From: Streptomyces sp. GESEQ-4
GTDB lineage: Bacteria > Actinomycetota > Actinomycetes > Streptomycetales > Streptomycetaceae
DNA length: 64,000 nucleotides
Assembly: GCF_017948455.1 (NCBI RefSeq)
Contig: NZ_JAFFSU010000010.1
Coordinates: forward strand, 186,001 to 250,000
Reading direction: 5' to 3'
Part shown: positions 17,160 through 25,967 of the stretch, piece by piece
How the letters are laid out: every line of letters begins with the position of its first letter
How positions within the stretch are numbered: position 1 is the stretch's first letter
Program-made: the position numbers and the translations under genes
The notes under the pieces: generated by a model
What the model was told of the DNA's origin: nothing
The model's database searches: none
Seen by the model: only the letters and a program-made list of their open reading frames with translations

Positions 17160-18944
17160 ATGGCGGTTTCCGTAACCCTTCCGGCGCTCGGCGAGAGCGT
17201 CACCGAGGGCACTGTCACTCGCTGGCTGAAGGCCGAGGGTGAGCGCGTCGAGGCCGACGAGCCGCTGCTCGAGGTCTCCACCGACAAGGTCGACACCGAG
17301 ATCCCCTCCCCCGCCGCCGGCGTCCTGGCCTCCATCAAGGTCGCCGAGGACGAGACGGTCGAGGTCGGCGCCGAGCTGGCTGTCATCGACGACGGCACGG
17401 GCGCCCCCGCTGCCGCCCCGGCCCCGGCCGCTGAGCCCGAGCCCGCCGCGGCTCCCGAGCCCGCCCCGGCCGCCGCTGCCCCGTCCACCGAGCAGGCGGC
17501 TCCGGCCCCCGCTCCCACCGCCGAGGCCGCCGCCGGCGCCGGCTCCGCCGAGGGCACGGACGTCGTCCTGCCCGCGCTCGGCGAGTCCGTCACCGAGGGC
17601 ACCGTCACCCGCTGGCTGAAGTCGGTCGGTGACAGCGTCGAGGCCGACGAGCCGCTGCTCGAGGTGTCGACGGACAAGGTCGACACCGAGATCCCGGCGC
17701 CCACCTCGGGCACGCTGCTGGAGATCGTGGTCGGCGAGGACGAGACGGCCGAGGTCGGCGCCAAGCTGGCCGTCATCGGCGTCGCGGGTGCCGCTCCGGC
17801 GGCAGCCCCGGCCCCGGCGGCACCGGCTCCCGCCGCCGCTCCGGCTCCGGCCGCGCCGGCAGCTCCGGCTGCCCCCGCCGCTCCGGCCGCGCCCGCCGCT
17901 GCCGCACCGGCTCCGGTCCAGCCCGCCGCTCCGGCTCCCGCGCCGACGCCCGCCCCCGCCCCGGTCACCCCGGCCCCGGCCGCCCCGGCTCCCGCCGCAC
18001 AGGCCACCGACGAGGGCGCCTACGTCACCCCGCTGGTGCGCAAGCTCGCCGCCGAGAACGGCGTCGACCTGGCCACCGTCAAGGGCACCGGCGTCGGCGG
18101 CCGTATCCGCAAGCAGGACGTCATCGCCGCCGCCGAGGCCGCGAAGGCCGCCGCCGCTGCCCCGGCCCCCGCCGCGGCTGCTCCGGCCGCCGCGAAGAAG
18201 GCCCCGGTGCTGGAGGTCTCCCCCCTGCGTGGCCAGACCGTCAAGATGCCGCGCATCCGCAAGGTCATCGGCGACAACATGGTCAAGGCGCTGCACGAGC
18301 AGGCGCAGCTGTCCTCGGTCGTCGAGGTCGACGTCACGCGGCTGATGAAGCTGCGCGGCCGGGCCAAGGACGCGTTCGCGGCCCGTGAGGGCGTCAAGCT
18401 CTCCCCGATGCCGTTCTTCGTCAAGGCCGCGGCCCAGGCGCTGAAGGCGCACGCGCCGATCAACGCCAAGATCAACGAGGCCGAGGGGACCATCACCTAC
18501 TTCGACACCGAGAACATCGGTATCGCGGTGGACTCCGAGAAGGGCCTGATGACCCCGGTCATCAAGAACGCCGGTGACCTCAACCTCGCCGGTATCGCCA
18601 AGGCCACGGCCGACCTGGCGGGCAAGGTCCGGGCCAGCAAGATCACGCCGGACGAGCTGTCGGGCGCGACCTTCACCATCTCCAACACCGGTTCGCGCGG
18701 CGCGCTCTTCGACACGATCATCGTGCCGCCGGGCCAGGTCGCGATCCTCGGCATCGGCGCCACGGTCAAGCGCCCGGCCGTCCTCGAGACGGAGGAGGGC
18801 ACGGTCATCGCCGTCCGCGACATGACCTACCTGACCCTCTCCTACGACCACCGCCTGGTCGACGGCGCCGACGCGGCCCGTTACCTGACGGCAGTCAAGG
18901 CGATCCTGGAGGCAGGCGAGTTCGAGGTCGAGCTCGGCCTGTAA
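17160..18944 (+). CDS. sucB: 2-oxoglutarate dehydrogenase E2, dihydrolipoamide acyltransferase
   Basis: 594 residues. Two lipoyl domains (about residues 1-77 and 125-200), each with the lipoyl-lysine motif STDKVDTEIP, are joined by long Ala/Pro linkers (about 80-125 and 205-280). A peripheral-subunit-binding domain (YVTPLVRKLAAENGVDL) and the catalytic domain with YDHRLVDGADAARYL (active-site His) follow. It carries acyl groups between E1 and CoA and depends on lipoylation by LipB/LipA (33-35 kb). Annotated as SucB by context and family; whether it transfers succinyl or acetyl groups cannot be fully settled from sequence. Confidence 0.92.
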   Translation: MAVSVTLPALGESVTEGTVTRWLKAEGERVEADEPLLEVSTDKVDTEIPSPAAGVLASIKVAEDETVEVGAELAVIDDGTGAPAAAPAPAAEPEPAAAPEPAPAAAAPSTEQAAPAPAPTAEAAAGAGSAEGTDVVLPALGESVTEGTVTRWLKSVGDSVEADEPLLEVSTDKVDTEIPAPTSGTLLEIVVGEDETAEVGAKLAVIGVAGAAPAAAPAPAAPAPAAAPAPAAPAAPAAPAAPAAPAAAAPAPVQPAAPAPAPTPAPAPVTPAPAAPAPAAQATDEGAYVTPLVRKLAAENGVDLATVKGTGVGGRIRKQDVIAAAEAAKAAAAAPAPAAAAPAAAKKAPVLEVSPLRGQTVKMPRIRKVIGDNMVKALHEQAQLSSVVEVDVTRLMKLRGRAKDAFAAREGVKLSPMPFFVKAAAQALKAHAPINAKINEAEGTITYFDTENIGIAVDSEKGLMTPVIKNAGDLNLAGIAKATADLAGKVRASKITPDELSGATFTISNTGSRGALFDTIIVPPGQVAILGIGATVKRPAVLETEEGTVIAVRDMTYLTLSYDHRLVDGADAARYLTAVKAILEAGEFEVELGL

Positions 18945-18967
18945 TCGCCACTCCGCTGCAACACATC

Positions 18968-19002
18968 GATGCCCTTGCCCGGGAATCCCGGGCAAGGGCA
19001 TC
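18968..19002 (+). terminator. Strong hairpin after sucB
   Basis: A perfect 16-base stem, GATGCCCTTGCCCGGG and its complement, around a three-base AAT loop, 23 bases after the sucB stop. There is no T-tract. It is the most convincing terminator in this region and should end the lpd-sucB transcript. Confidence 0.85.
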
Positions 19003-19003
19003 G

Positions 19004-19042
19004 CCCTTAAGGGGCGCGGGGAACTGCGCGACAAGCCACGAA
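19004..19042. repeat. Streptomyces-type intergenic repeat, copy 4 (inverted)
   Basis: Reverse-complement copy of the same family (CCCTTAAGGGGCGCGGGGAA then CTGCGCGACAAGCCAC), directly adjoining the sucB terminator hairpin. The remaining DNA up to 19185 shows no gene and must hold the GntR gene promoter. Confidence 0.85.
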
Positions 19043-19185
19043 CCACCCGCACCCGCCAGACGACAGAACCTCCGAGCTACTAGGCGTGTAACTCTCCTCT
19101 CACCTGCATGGAAGCGCCCCCGTGCGCCCTTCCCGAACCGGCTGGTGGCCTTATTGTCTAAACGTCAAAGCCCTAAGGAGCCCTC

Positions 19186-19809
19186 ATGACAGCCCCCGTC
19201 ATCCACTCGCTGCGCGAACAGATCCGCGAGCACATCGTGGAAGGGATCGTCAGCGGGCGCTGGAAGCCGGGCGAGCGGATCGTGGAGCGGCGGATCGCGA
19301 CCGAGCTGGAGGTCAGCCAGACCCCCGTACGCGAGGCGCTGCGCGAGCTGGAGTCGCTGCGGCTGATCGAGTCGGCGCCCAACAAGGGCGTACGGGTGCG
19401 GAATCTGACCGCCGCCGACCTGGAGGAGAGCTATCCCGTGCGGGCCGGCCTGGAGGCGATCGCGGCCGAGCTGGCGGCGGAGCGGCTGGCGCGGGACTGC
19501 TCGGCCCTGGAGCCGCACGTAGCCGCCCTGTACGACGCCGACGCCGCGTCGGACGGCACGGCGCAGGTACGGCACACGGTCGGCTTCCATCGCGAGCTGG
19601 TGCGGGCGGCCGGGAACTCGGTGCTGCTGCACACCTGGGAAGGGCTCGGCATCGAGGTGTTCACGGCGCTGTCGATCCGGTGGCTGGGGACGGTGCAGCA
19701 GTCGTACGCGGAGGAGCACGAGGAACTGGTGCAGGCGTTCCGGCGCCGGGACCCGAGGATCGCCGAGATCGTGAAGGCGCATGTGCTGGGATGCGCGCCG
19801 CGAGCCTGA
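19186..19809 (+). CDS. GntR family transcriptional regulator (FCD/FadR subfamily)
   Basis: 207 residues from ATG 19186, with AAGGAG in place. The winged helix-turn-helix (residues 5-70; VSGRWKPGERIVERRIA and VSQTPVREALRELESLRLIE) is followed by an all-helical FCD effector domain. Residues of the usual metal/ligand site are suggested by the His in VGFHRELVRAAGN and a C-terminal EEHEEL. It lies 235 bases upstream of aceE in the same direction, and a 17-bp palindrome overlaps the likely aceE promoter. By analogy with PdhR it may respond to pyruvate or a related acid; this is inference. Confidence 0.9.
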   Translation: MTAPVIHSLREQIREHIVEGIVSGRWKPGERIVERRIATELEVSQTPVREALRELESLRLIESAPNKGVRVRNLTAADLEESYPVRAGLEAIAAELAAERLARDCSALEPHVAALYDADAASDGTAQVRHTVGFHRELVRAAGNSVLLHTWEGLGIEVFTALSIRWLGTVQQSYAEEHEELVQAFRRRDPRIAEIVKAHVLGCAPRA

Positions 19810-19933
19810 GTCCACCGGCGCTCAAGTGCGGCCCGACCTGCGAAAACTCAACTAGAACTCGGCACTCCGTGCCTTCGTCGAAGACACCCCGTGCCGACTT
19901 TCTCGTGATCAAGATGTTTTGCCTCTCAACCCT

Positions 19934-19963
19934 TTGATCGATCATCGATCAGGGAGTTAGAGT
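19934..19963 (+). promoter_or_regulatory. Candidate aceE promoter overlapped by a perfect 17-bp palindrome
   Basis: The palindrome TGATCGAT-C-ATCGATCA occupies 19935-19951. It covers a -35-like TTGATC (19934-19939); about 18 bases on is a -10-like TAGAGT (19958-19963). A protein bound to the palindrome would block the -35 region. The nearest candidate regulator is the GntR protein encoded just upstream. Confidence 0.6.
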
Positions 19964-20044
19964 CACGACGGGCTTCTACAGAGGCCCCACGCCCTGTCCT
20001 GCCAAAGACAAGGGCACCCCCCTTCGACTGAGGAAGGCGGCGAC

Positions 20045-22747
20045 ATGACCGACCCCAACGCCATCCAGCCGAGCGAGCTCGACCAGCTCCCCGACCGCGA
20101 CCCGGAGGAGACCGCCGAATGGCAGGCCTCCCTGGACGCCGTCACCAAGGCTGCCGGGCCGCACCGTGCCGCGTATCTGATGCGCCGCACCCTGGAGCGG
20201 GCGGAGGGCAACGGCATCGCGCTGCCGAAGCTCCTCGAGACCGACTACGTCAACACCATCCCCACCGCCGCCGAGCCCGCCGTACCGGGTGACGAGGCGA
20301 TGGAGACCCGGATCACCGCCTGGAACCGCTGGAACGCGGCCGCGATGGTCACCCGGGGCAGCAAATACGGCGTCGGCGGCCACATCGCCACCTTCGCCTC
20401 GGCCGCCTGGCTGTACGAGACCGGCTTCAACCACTTCTTCAAGGGCAAGGAGGCCGACGGCTCGGGCGACCAGCTCTACATCCAGGGCCACGCCTCCCCC
20501 GGCATCTACGCCCGCGCCTTCCTCGACGGCAGGCTGACCGAGCACCACCTCGACAACTTCCGCCGCGAGTCGGGCGGCAGCGGCCTCCCGTCGTACCCGC
20601 ACCCGCGCCGACTGCCCTGGCTGTGGGAGTTCCCGACGGTGTCGATGGGCCTTGGCCCGCTCTCCGCCATCTACCAGGCGCGCTTCAACCGCTACCTCAC
20701 CAACCGCTCCATCAAGGACGTCTCCGCGTCCCACGTCTGGGCGTTCCTCGGCGACGGCGAGATGGACGAGCCCGAGTCGACGGCGGCCCTCGCGCTCGCC
20801 GCGCGTGAGGAGCTGGACAACCTCACCTTCGTCATCAACTGCAACCTGCAGCGCCTCGACGGCCCGGTCCGCGCCAACTTCAAGATCGTGCAGGAGCTGG
20901 AGGCCCAGTTCCGCGGCGCCGGCTGGAACGTCATCAAGACGCTGTGGGGTTCGGCCTGGGACGAGCTGTTCCAGCTCGACACCACCGGCGCGCTCGTACG
21001 ACGGCTGCGCGAGGTACCGGACGCGCAGGTGCAGACGTACCAGACCCGTGACGCCGCCTACATCCGCCAGGACTTCTTCGGCGCCGACCCGGCGCTCGCC
21101 GAGCTGGCGAAGCTGCTGAGCGACGACAAGATCCTTGAGCTCTTCCACCTCTCCCGCGGTGGTCACGAGGCGCGCAAGGTGTACGCCGCGTACAAGGCCG
21201 CCGTCGAGCACAAGGGCGCGCCGACGGTGATCCTGGCCCAGACGGTCAAGGGCCACACCCTCGGTGCGGGCTTCGCGTCGAAGAACGCCAACCACCAGAT
21301 GAAGAAGCTGACGGTGGACGAGTTCAAGCAGATGCGTGACCTGCTTGAACTCCCCATCAAGGACAGTGACTTCGTCGACGGTGTGGTGCCTTACGGCCAC
21401 CCGGGCGCCGGCTCCCCCGAGGTCCGCTACCTCCAGGAGCGCCGCGCCGCCCTCGGCGGTCCGGCCCCGGCCCGCCGTACGCATGCCGTCGCCCCGCTGC
21501 CCGCGCCCGCCGAGAAGGCCTTCACCTCCTTCGACAAGGGATCGGGCAGCCAGAACGTGGCCACCACCATGGCCTTCGTCCGGCTCGTCAAGGACCTGGT
21601 CCGCGACAAGGAGACGGGCAAGCGCTGGGTGCCGATCGTCCCGGACGAGGCGCGTACCTTCGGCATGGAGTCGCTGTTCCCGTCGCTCGGGATCTACTCC
21701 CCCAAGGGCCAGACGTACGAGCCGGTCGACCGTGACCAGCTGATGTACTACAAGGAGGCCAAGAACGGCCAGATCCTCAACGAGGGGATCACCGAGGCCG
21801 GTTCGATGGCCGACTTCATCGCCGCGTCGACGTCGTACTCCACGCACGGCGAGACGATGATCCCGTTCTACATCTTCTACTCGATGTTCGGCTGGCAGCG
21901 CACGGCCGACCAGATGTGGCAGCTCGGCGACCAGCTGGGCCGCGGCTTCCTGATCGGCGCGACGGCCGGTCGTACGACGCTGACGGGTGAGGGTCTGCAG
22001 CACGCGGACGGTCACTCGCCGGTGATCGCGGCGACCAACCCGGCGGCGCTGACGTACGACCCGGCGTTCGCGTACGAAGTCGCGGCGATCGTCAAGGACG
22101 GTCTGCGCCGGATGTACGGCGAGGCGGCGCCGGGCGAGGACCAGAACGTCTTCTACTACCTCACCGTCTACAACGAGCCGCTTCCGCAGCCCGCGAAGCC
22201 CTCCGGGCTCGGGATCGACGAGGGCATCGTCAAGGGCCTGTACCGCTTCAACACGGCCGAGTCGGCGGGCCTGTCGCCGGTCGCCAACGCCCCGCGCATC
22301 CAGCTGCTGGGTTCCGGTACGGCCATCCACTGGGCGCTGAAGGCGCAGAAGCTGCTCGCCGAGGAGTGGGGTGTCGCCGCGGACGTGTGGTCGGCGACGT
22401 CGTGGGGCGAGCTGCGGCGGGACGCGCTGGAGGCCGACGCGGCGCTGCTGCGGGGCGAGGAGCGGGTGCCGTACGTCCGTCAGGCGCTGCACGGCGCCGA
22501 CGGGCCGGTGCTGGCCGTCTCCGACTACATGCGCCAGGTGCCCGACCAGATCGCGCAGTGGGTCGAGCAGGACTACTCCTCGCTCGGCGCCGACGGCTTC
22601 GGCCTCTCCGACACCCGCGACGCCGCCCGCCGCCACTTCGGCGTCGACGCCGAGTCCGTCGTCGTGGCCGCGCTGGCCCAGCTGGCGCGTCGCGGCGAGG
22701 TGAAGGCGACGGCGGTGAAGGAAGCGCGGGAGCGGTACGGGTTGTAA
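20045..22747 (+). CDS. aceE: Pyruvate dehydrogenase E1 component, homodimeric type
   Basis: 900 residues from ATG 20045 with AGGAAGG upstream. The length and motifs fit single-chain AceE: thiamine-diphosphate motif from FLGDGEMDEPE to NCNLQ (about residues 235-275), substrate-binding histidines in IQGHASPGIYARAFL, and the pyrimidine and C-terminal domains. It decarboxylates pyruvate and passes the acetyl group to the lipoyl domain of an E2; E3 is probably Lpd at 15.7 kb. It is followed by a long inverted-repeat hairpin and is transcribed as a single gene behind the palindrome at 19935-19951. Confidence 0.96.
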   Translation: MTDPNAIQPSELDQLPDRDPEETAEWQASLDAVTKAAGPHRAAYLMRRTLERAEGNGIALPKLLETDYVNTIPTAAEPAVPGDEAMETRITAWNRWNAAAMVTRGSKYGVGGHIATFASAAWLYETGFNHFFKGKEADGSGDQLYIQGHASPGIYARAFLDGRLTEHHLDNFRRESGGSGLPSYPHPRRLPWLWEFPTVSMGLGPLSAIYQARFNRYLTNRSIKDVSASHVWAFLGDGEMDEPESTAALALAAREELDNLTFVINCNLQRLDGPVRANFKIVQELEAQFRGAGWNVIKTLWGSAWDELFQLDTTGALVRRLREVPDAQVQTYQTRDAAYIRQDFFGADPALAELAKLLSDDKILELFHLSRGGHEARKVYAAYKAAVEHKGAPTVILAQTVKGHTLGAGFASKNANHQMKKLTVDEFKQMRDLLELPIKDSDFVDGVVPYGHPGAGSPEVRYLQERRAALGGPAPARRTHAVAPLPAPAEKAFTSFDKGSGSQNVATTMAFVRLVKDLVRDKETGKRWVPIVPDEARTFGMESLFPSLGIYSPKGQTYEPVDRDQLMYYKEAKNGQILNEGITEAGSMADFIAASTSYSTHGETMIPFYIFYSMFGWQRTADQMWQLGDQLGRGFLIGATAGRTTLTGEGLQHADGHSPVIAATNPAALTYDPAFAYEVAAIVKDGLRRMYGEAAPGEDQNVFYYLTVYNEPLPQPAKPSGLGIDEGIVKGLYRFNTAESAGLSPVANAPRIQLLGSGTAIHWALKAQKLLAEEWGVAADVWSATSWGELRRDALEADAALLRGEERVPYVRQALHGADGPVLAVSDYMRQVPDQIAQWVEQDYSSLGADGFGLSDTRDAARRHFGVDAESVVVAALAQLARRGEVKATAVKEARERYGL

Positions 22748-22767
22748 TTCGGCCGCGGGTGAGTGGG

Positions 22768-22858
22768 GGCTGGTCGCGCAGTTCCCCGCGCCCCTTAAAG
22801 ACAAAAGCCAGGGGCGCAGCCCCTGCTTTTAGGGGCGCGGGGAACTGCGCGACCAGCC
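22768..22858. repeat. Head-to-head pair of intergenic repeats forming a long hairpin
   Basis: Two copies of the repeat face each other. The 28-base arm 22768-22795 is the exact complement of 22831-22858. The loop holds a second hairpin (CAGGGGC-GCA-GCCCCTG flanked by AAAGC/GCTTTT). It lies just after aceE, with no gene of its own, and should act as a bidirectional terminator. Confidence 0.9.
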
Positions 22859-22902
22859 ACATCGGACCCGCACCCGCCCACGGCGCCCGGCATCATGGAC
22901 CC

Positions 22903-23877
22903 ATGCGCGCTGCCCGCCTCATCAAAATGGTGCTGCTCCTCCAGTCCCGGCCCTCCATGACCGCCGCCGAGCTGGCAACGGAGTTGGAGGTGTCCGAGCG
23001 GACCGTCACGCGGGACGCGCAGGCGCTGTCCGAGGCGGGAGTACCGGTGTACGCCGACCGGGGGCGGGCCGGCGGATACCGGCTGATCGGCGGGTACCGG
23101 ACGCGGCTGACGGGGCTGCACCGCGGTGAGGCGGAGGCGCTGTTCCTGTCCGGCGTGCCGGGTGCGCTCAGGGAGATGGGGCTGGAGGACGCGGCCTCGG
23201 CGGCCCGGCTGAAGGTGTCGGCGGCGTTGCTGCCCTCCCTGCGCGACGCCTCCCGCACGGCGGCGCAGCGGTTCCATCTGGACGCGCCGAACTGGTTCAA
23301 GGAGTCCGAGACACCCGAACTGCTGCCGGTCGTCGCGGACGCGGTGTGGGACGACCGGCGGGTCACCGCCCGCTACCGCAGGGACGCGGTCGTGGTCGAG
23401 CGGGAGCTGGAGCCGTACGGGCTCGTACTGAAGGCCGGCGTCTGGTACCTGTGCGCGCGAGCCGCCCCGCACGGCTCTCCCCGGGTCTACCGGATCGACC
23501 GGTTCCAGTCCGTCGCGGCCGGTGCCGAGCGGTTCGTCCGCGACGAGGACTTCGATCTGCCCCGCTTCTGGGAGGAGCGTGCCGAGCAGTTCGCACGGTC
23601 CATCCTGCGCGCCGAGGTCGTCGTACGGCTCTCCCCGGACGGCGTGCGCAGGCTGCCGCACGCCGTCGATCCGCTCGCCGCGCGGGAGGCGCTGGCGAAG
23701 GCGGACGCACCGGACTCCGGCGGACGGGTGACGGTGACGCTCCCCGTGGAGTCCGAGGACGTCGCTCACACGCAGCTGACGGCGCTCGGTCCGGAGGCCG
23801 AGGTGCTGGCTCCCGAGAGCCTGCGCGCACGGTTCGCGGCGGACGCGGCGCGGTTGACGGCGCTGTACGAGCGATGA
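22903..23877 (+). CDS. WYL-domain transcriptional regulator (HTH_11 + WYL)
   Basis: 324 residues from ATG 22903. An N-terminal helix-turn-helix (residues 1-60; MTAAELATELEVSERTVTRD) precedes a WYL domain (about 140-215; ELEPYGLVLKAGVWYLCARA, then YRIDRFQSV), which senses a small ligand or nucleic acid, and a C-terminal winged WCX extension. This is a common Streptomyces regulator type. No adjacent target gene is evident: it sits alone between the aceE terminator and a DUF4240 gene on the same strand. The ribosome site is poor, but no better in-frame start exists. Confidence 0.88.
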   Translation: MRAARLIKMVLLLQSRPSMTAAELATELEVSERTVTRDAQALSEAGVPVYADRGRAGGYRLIGGYRTRLTGLHRGEAEALFLSGVPGALREMGLEDAASAARLKVSAALLPSLRDASRTAAQRFHLDAPNWFKESETPELLPVVADAVWDDRRVTARYRRDAVVVERELEPYGLVLKAGVWYLCARAAPHGSPRVYRIDRFQSVAAGAERFVRDEDFDLPRFWEERAEQFARSILRAEVVVRLSPDGVRRLPHAVDPLAAREALAKADAPDSGGRVTVTLPVESEDVAHTQLTALGPEAEVLAPESLRARFAADAARLTALYER

Positions 23878-23968
23878 CGCCGTACCACTCCTCACTCACT
23901 CCCGCCCCATAACAATCCGCCTCACTCCACGTGCGCCCCACCCCTCCAGGCACGATGCTGGACCCGTG

Positions 23969-24487
23969 ATGGACGAGACGGAGTTCTGGGAGCTGGTCGA
24001 CGCCAGCCGTGAGGCGGCCGAGGGCGACCCCGAGGAGCAGGCCGACGTGCTTGTGGAGCGGCTCCTCCAGCTCGACCCGGAGTCGGTCGTGGACTTCGCC
24101 CGTCACTTCGAGGCGCGCTACAACCGCGCGTACACCTGGGACCTGTGGGGCGCCGCCTGGGTGCTGCTCGACGGGGCGAGCGACGACGCGTTCGACTTCT
24201 TCCGGTGCTGGCTGATCGGCCAGGGCCGGGAGCTGTACGAGGGTGCCGTGCACGATCCCGACTCGCTCGCCGATCTGCTGGACGACTTCGACGAGGAGCT
24301 CGACGGCGACGGCGAGGAGCTGGGCTACGCGGCGGACGAGGCCTACGAGCAGCTCACCGGGTCCGTCGCCCCCGACCTCGGCATCCCGCCCGCGCCCTCG
24401 GAGCCCGAGGGCAGGCCGATCGACTTCGAGAACGAGCGGGCGCTGGCCGAGCGGTATCCCAAGCTGTGGGACCGGTTCAGGAGCTGA
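23969..24487 (+). CDS. DUF4240 domain protein
   Basis: 172 residues from ATG 23969 (the GTG directly before it at 23966 is equally possible). It is strongly acidic and contains the DUF4240 pattern: MDETEFWELVDASREAA at the start, a central helix with YTWDLWGAAWVLLDGAS and FDFFRCWLIGQGRELYE, and a C-terminal RYPKLWDRF. It is predicted cytoplasmic, of unknown function. The gene is not tightly linked to its neighbours. Confidence 0.85.
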   Translation: MDETEFWELVDASREAAEGDPEEQADVLVERLLQLDPESVVDFARHFEARYNRAYTWDLWGAAWVLLDGASDDAFDFFRCWLIGQGRELYEGAVHDPDSLADLLDDFDEELDGDGEELGYAADEAYEQLTGSVAPDLGIPPAPSEPEGRPIDFENERALAERYPKLWDRFRS

Positions 24488-24490
24488 CCC

Positions 24491-24658
24491 TCACCCGGCG
24501 GTGCGCCGGCGTCCCGCGTCCGACGGGATGTACGCCTGCGTCTGCTGGTCCACCCTCACCGCGTGGTGCATCGGGGCGGCGGCACGGCCCAGGGTCCACG
24601 GGCGGTCCTGGACCGGCTGCCGGTGTTCTCCCCCGGCTTCGGTGTGACTGCTGTTCAT
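24491..24658 (-). CDS. Small hypothetical protein, 55 residues
   Basis: A short reading frame from the ATG at 24656-24658 to the TGA at 24491-24493 (MNSSHTEAGGEHRQ ... DAGRRRTAG). A strong GGAGGTGGGG ribosome site sits before the start, and third positions are mostly G or C. It is hydrophilic, without signal peptide, cysteines or membrane segment. I recognise no family. Its stop lies three bases from the DUF4240 gene's stop on the other strand. Confidence 0.55.
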   Translation of the reverse strand: MNSSHTEAGGEHRQPVQDRPWTLGRAAAPMHHAVRVDQQTQAYIPSDAGRRRTAG

Positions 24659-24816
24659 TTCTTCCCCACCTCCAGTCAGTGCGTGTGCATGACGATAGGA
24701 AGGCCGCTTCGGGAAGACCCTTGAGCCGGCTACGAGAAGCCTGTGAGAGTCAGGCCTTGACCCGGCCCGTGATCGCCTGCCTAGGGTGGCCCGTCCCGAA
24801 GAGGAGCACCCTGCCC

Positions 24817-25944
24817 ATGACCAGCCCCTATGTGCGCGAGATCACGCGCGAGGACCATCTCGCCCACCTTCGGCTGCACCCCGACGCGAGCCATCTCCAG
24901 ATCCCCGAGTGGGCCGATGTGAAGCCCGGCTGGCTCGGGCAGAGCGTCGGCTGGTTCGAGGGCGAGTCGCTGGTCGCCACCGCGCTCGTGCTGTACCGCC
25001 CGCTGCCCGGCACCCGGCGCTTTCTCGCCTACCTCCCCGACGGCCCCGGCATCGACTGGCGCACCCCGCGGCTGGAGCTCTGGCTGGACCCGCTCGTCGC
25101 CCACCTGGAGCGGGAGGGCGCGTTCGCGGTCCGGATCGGGCCGCCCGTCGTCGTACGGTGCTGGGATCCCTCCGTCGTCGCAGCGGGCGTCGCCGATCCC
25201 GCCGTACGGCATCTGCGGGAGCTGCCCGCGGCCGACATAGACGGGTTCGCGCTGGACGCCGGGGAGCGGCTGCGGCAGCTCGGGTGGCGGCGCTGCGAGG
25301 AGGACGAGGGCAGTGGTTTCGGCCTGGGGCAGCCGCGGTTCGGCTGTCTGATACCGCTGCAGGAGCGCTCGGTGGACGATCTGCGCGCCGCCCTCGCCCC
25401 GCACTGGGAGCAGGCCCTGAGCACCGCCGAGTCGGCGGGCGTCCGGGTCGTCACGGGCACCGGCGGCGACCTGCCCGAGTTCCACCGCCTGTACACCGCG
25501 ACCGCCGCCCACGACGGCTTCAAGGCCCGCCCGCTGGACTACTTCCAGCGCATGTGGAAGGCCCTGAACGCGGAGGACGGCGACCGGGTGCGCCTCTACC
25601 TCGCCGAGTACGACGGGGAGGTCCTCTCCGCCGCGTTCATGATCAACGTCGGCTCCCGGTCCTGGCACTCGTACGCCGCCTCCGGCCGCCGGGGCCGTCA
25701 ACTGCGGCCCAGCAGCGCGCTGTTGTGGCGGATGCTGTACGACGCGTGGGCGGCCAACGCCGAGACGTACGACCTGCGCGCGATCACGCCCACCCTCACC
25801 GAGAGCCGGCTGCTCGGCCGGCTGCTGTTCAAGACGGGGGTGGGTGGCATGGCCGTGGAGTACCTCGGGGAGTGGGAGAAGCCGGTGGGCACCCAGGGCA
25901 AGGTGCTGCAGCGGGCGGTGAAGGCCTACCTGGGACGCAGGTGA
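24817..25944 (+). CDS. FemA/FemX-like peptidoglycan-bridge aminoacyltransferase
   Basis: 375 residues from ATG 24817 with GAGGAGC upstream. It has the two-lobed GNAT fold of Fem proteins, seen in HLQIPEWADVKPGWLGQSVGW at the start, RIGPPVVVRCWDPS and LAEYDGEVLSAAFMINVGSRSW in the second lobe, and SSALLWRMLYDAW near the end. Fem enzymes transfer an amino acid from tRNA to lipid II; in Streptomyces the bridge is glycine, so lipid II:glycine glycyltransferase is the best guess. The downstream convergent gene is a peptidoglycan amidase, which fits a cell-wall locus. Confidence 0.88.
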   Translation: MTSPYVREITREDHLAHLRLHPDASHLQIPEWADVKPGWLGQSVGWFEGESLVATALVLYRPLPGTRRFLAYLPDGPGIDWRTPRLELWLDPLVAHLEREGAFAVRIGPPVVVRCWDPSVVAAGVADPAVRHLRELPAADIDGFALDAGERLRQLGWRRCEEDEGSGFGLGQPRFGCLIPLQERSVDDLRAALAPHWEQALSTAESAGVRVVTGTGGDLPEFHRLYTATAAHDGFKARPLDYFQRMWKALNAEDGDRVRLYLAEYDGEVLSAAFMINVGSRSWHSYAASGRRGRQLRPSSALLWRMLYDAWAANAETYDLRAITPTLTESRLLGRLLFKTGVGGMAVEYLGEWEKPVGTQGKVLQRAVKAYLGRR

Positions 25945-25967
25945 ATCAAGCCATTCATCTGCCCTGC

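Noticed and set aside
17400..18010. Ala/Pro-rich stretches of sucB as a tandem DNA repeat element
   Set aside because: They are the flexible linkers normal in lipoyl-domain proteins; the two similar lipoyl domains are ordinary domain duplication.
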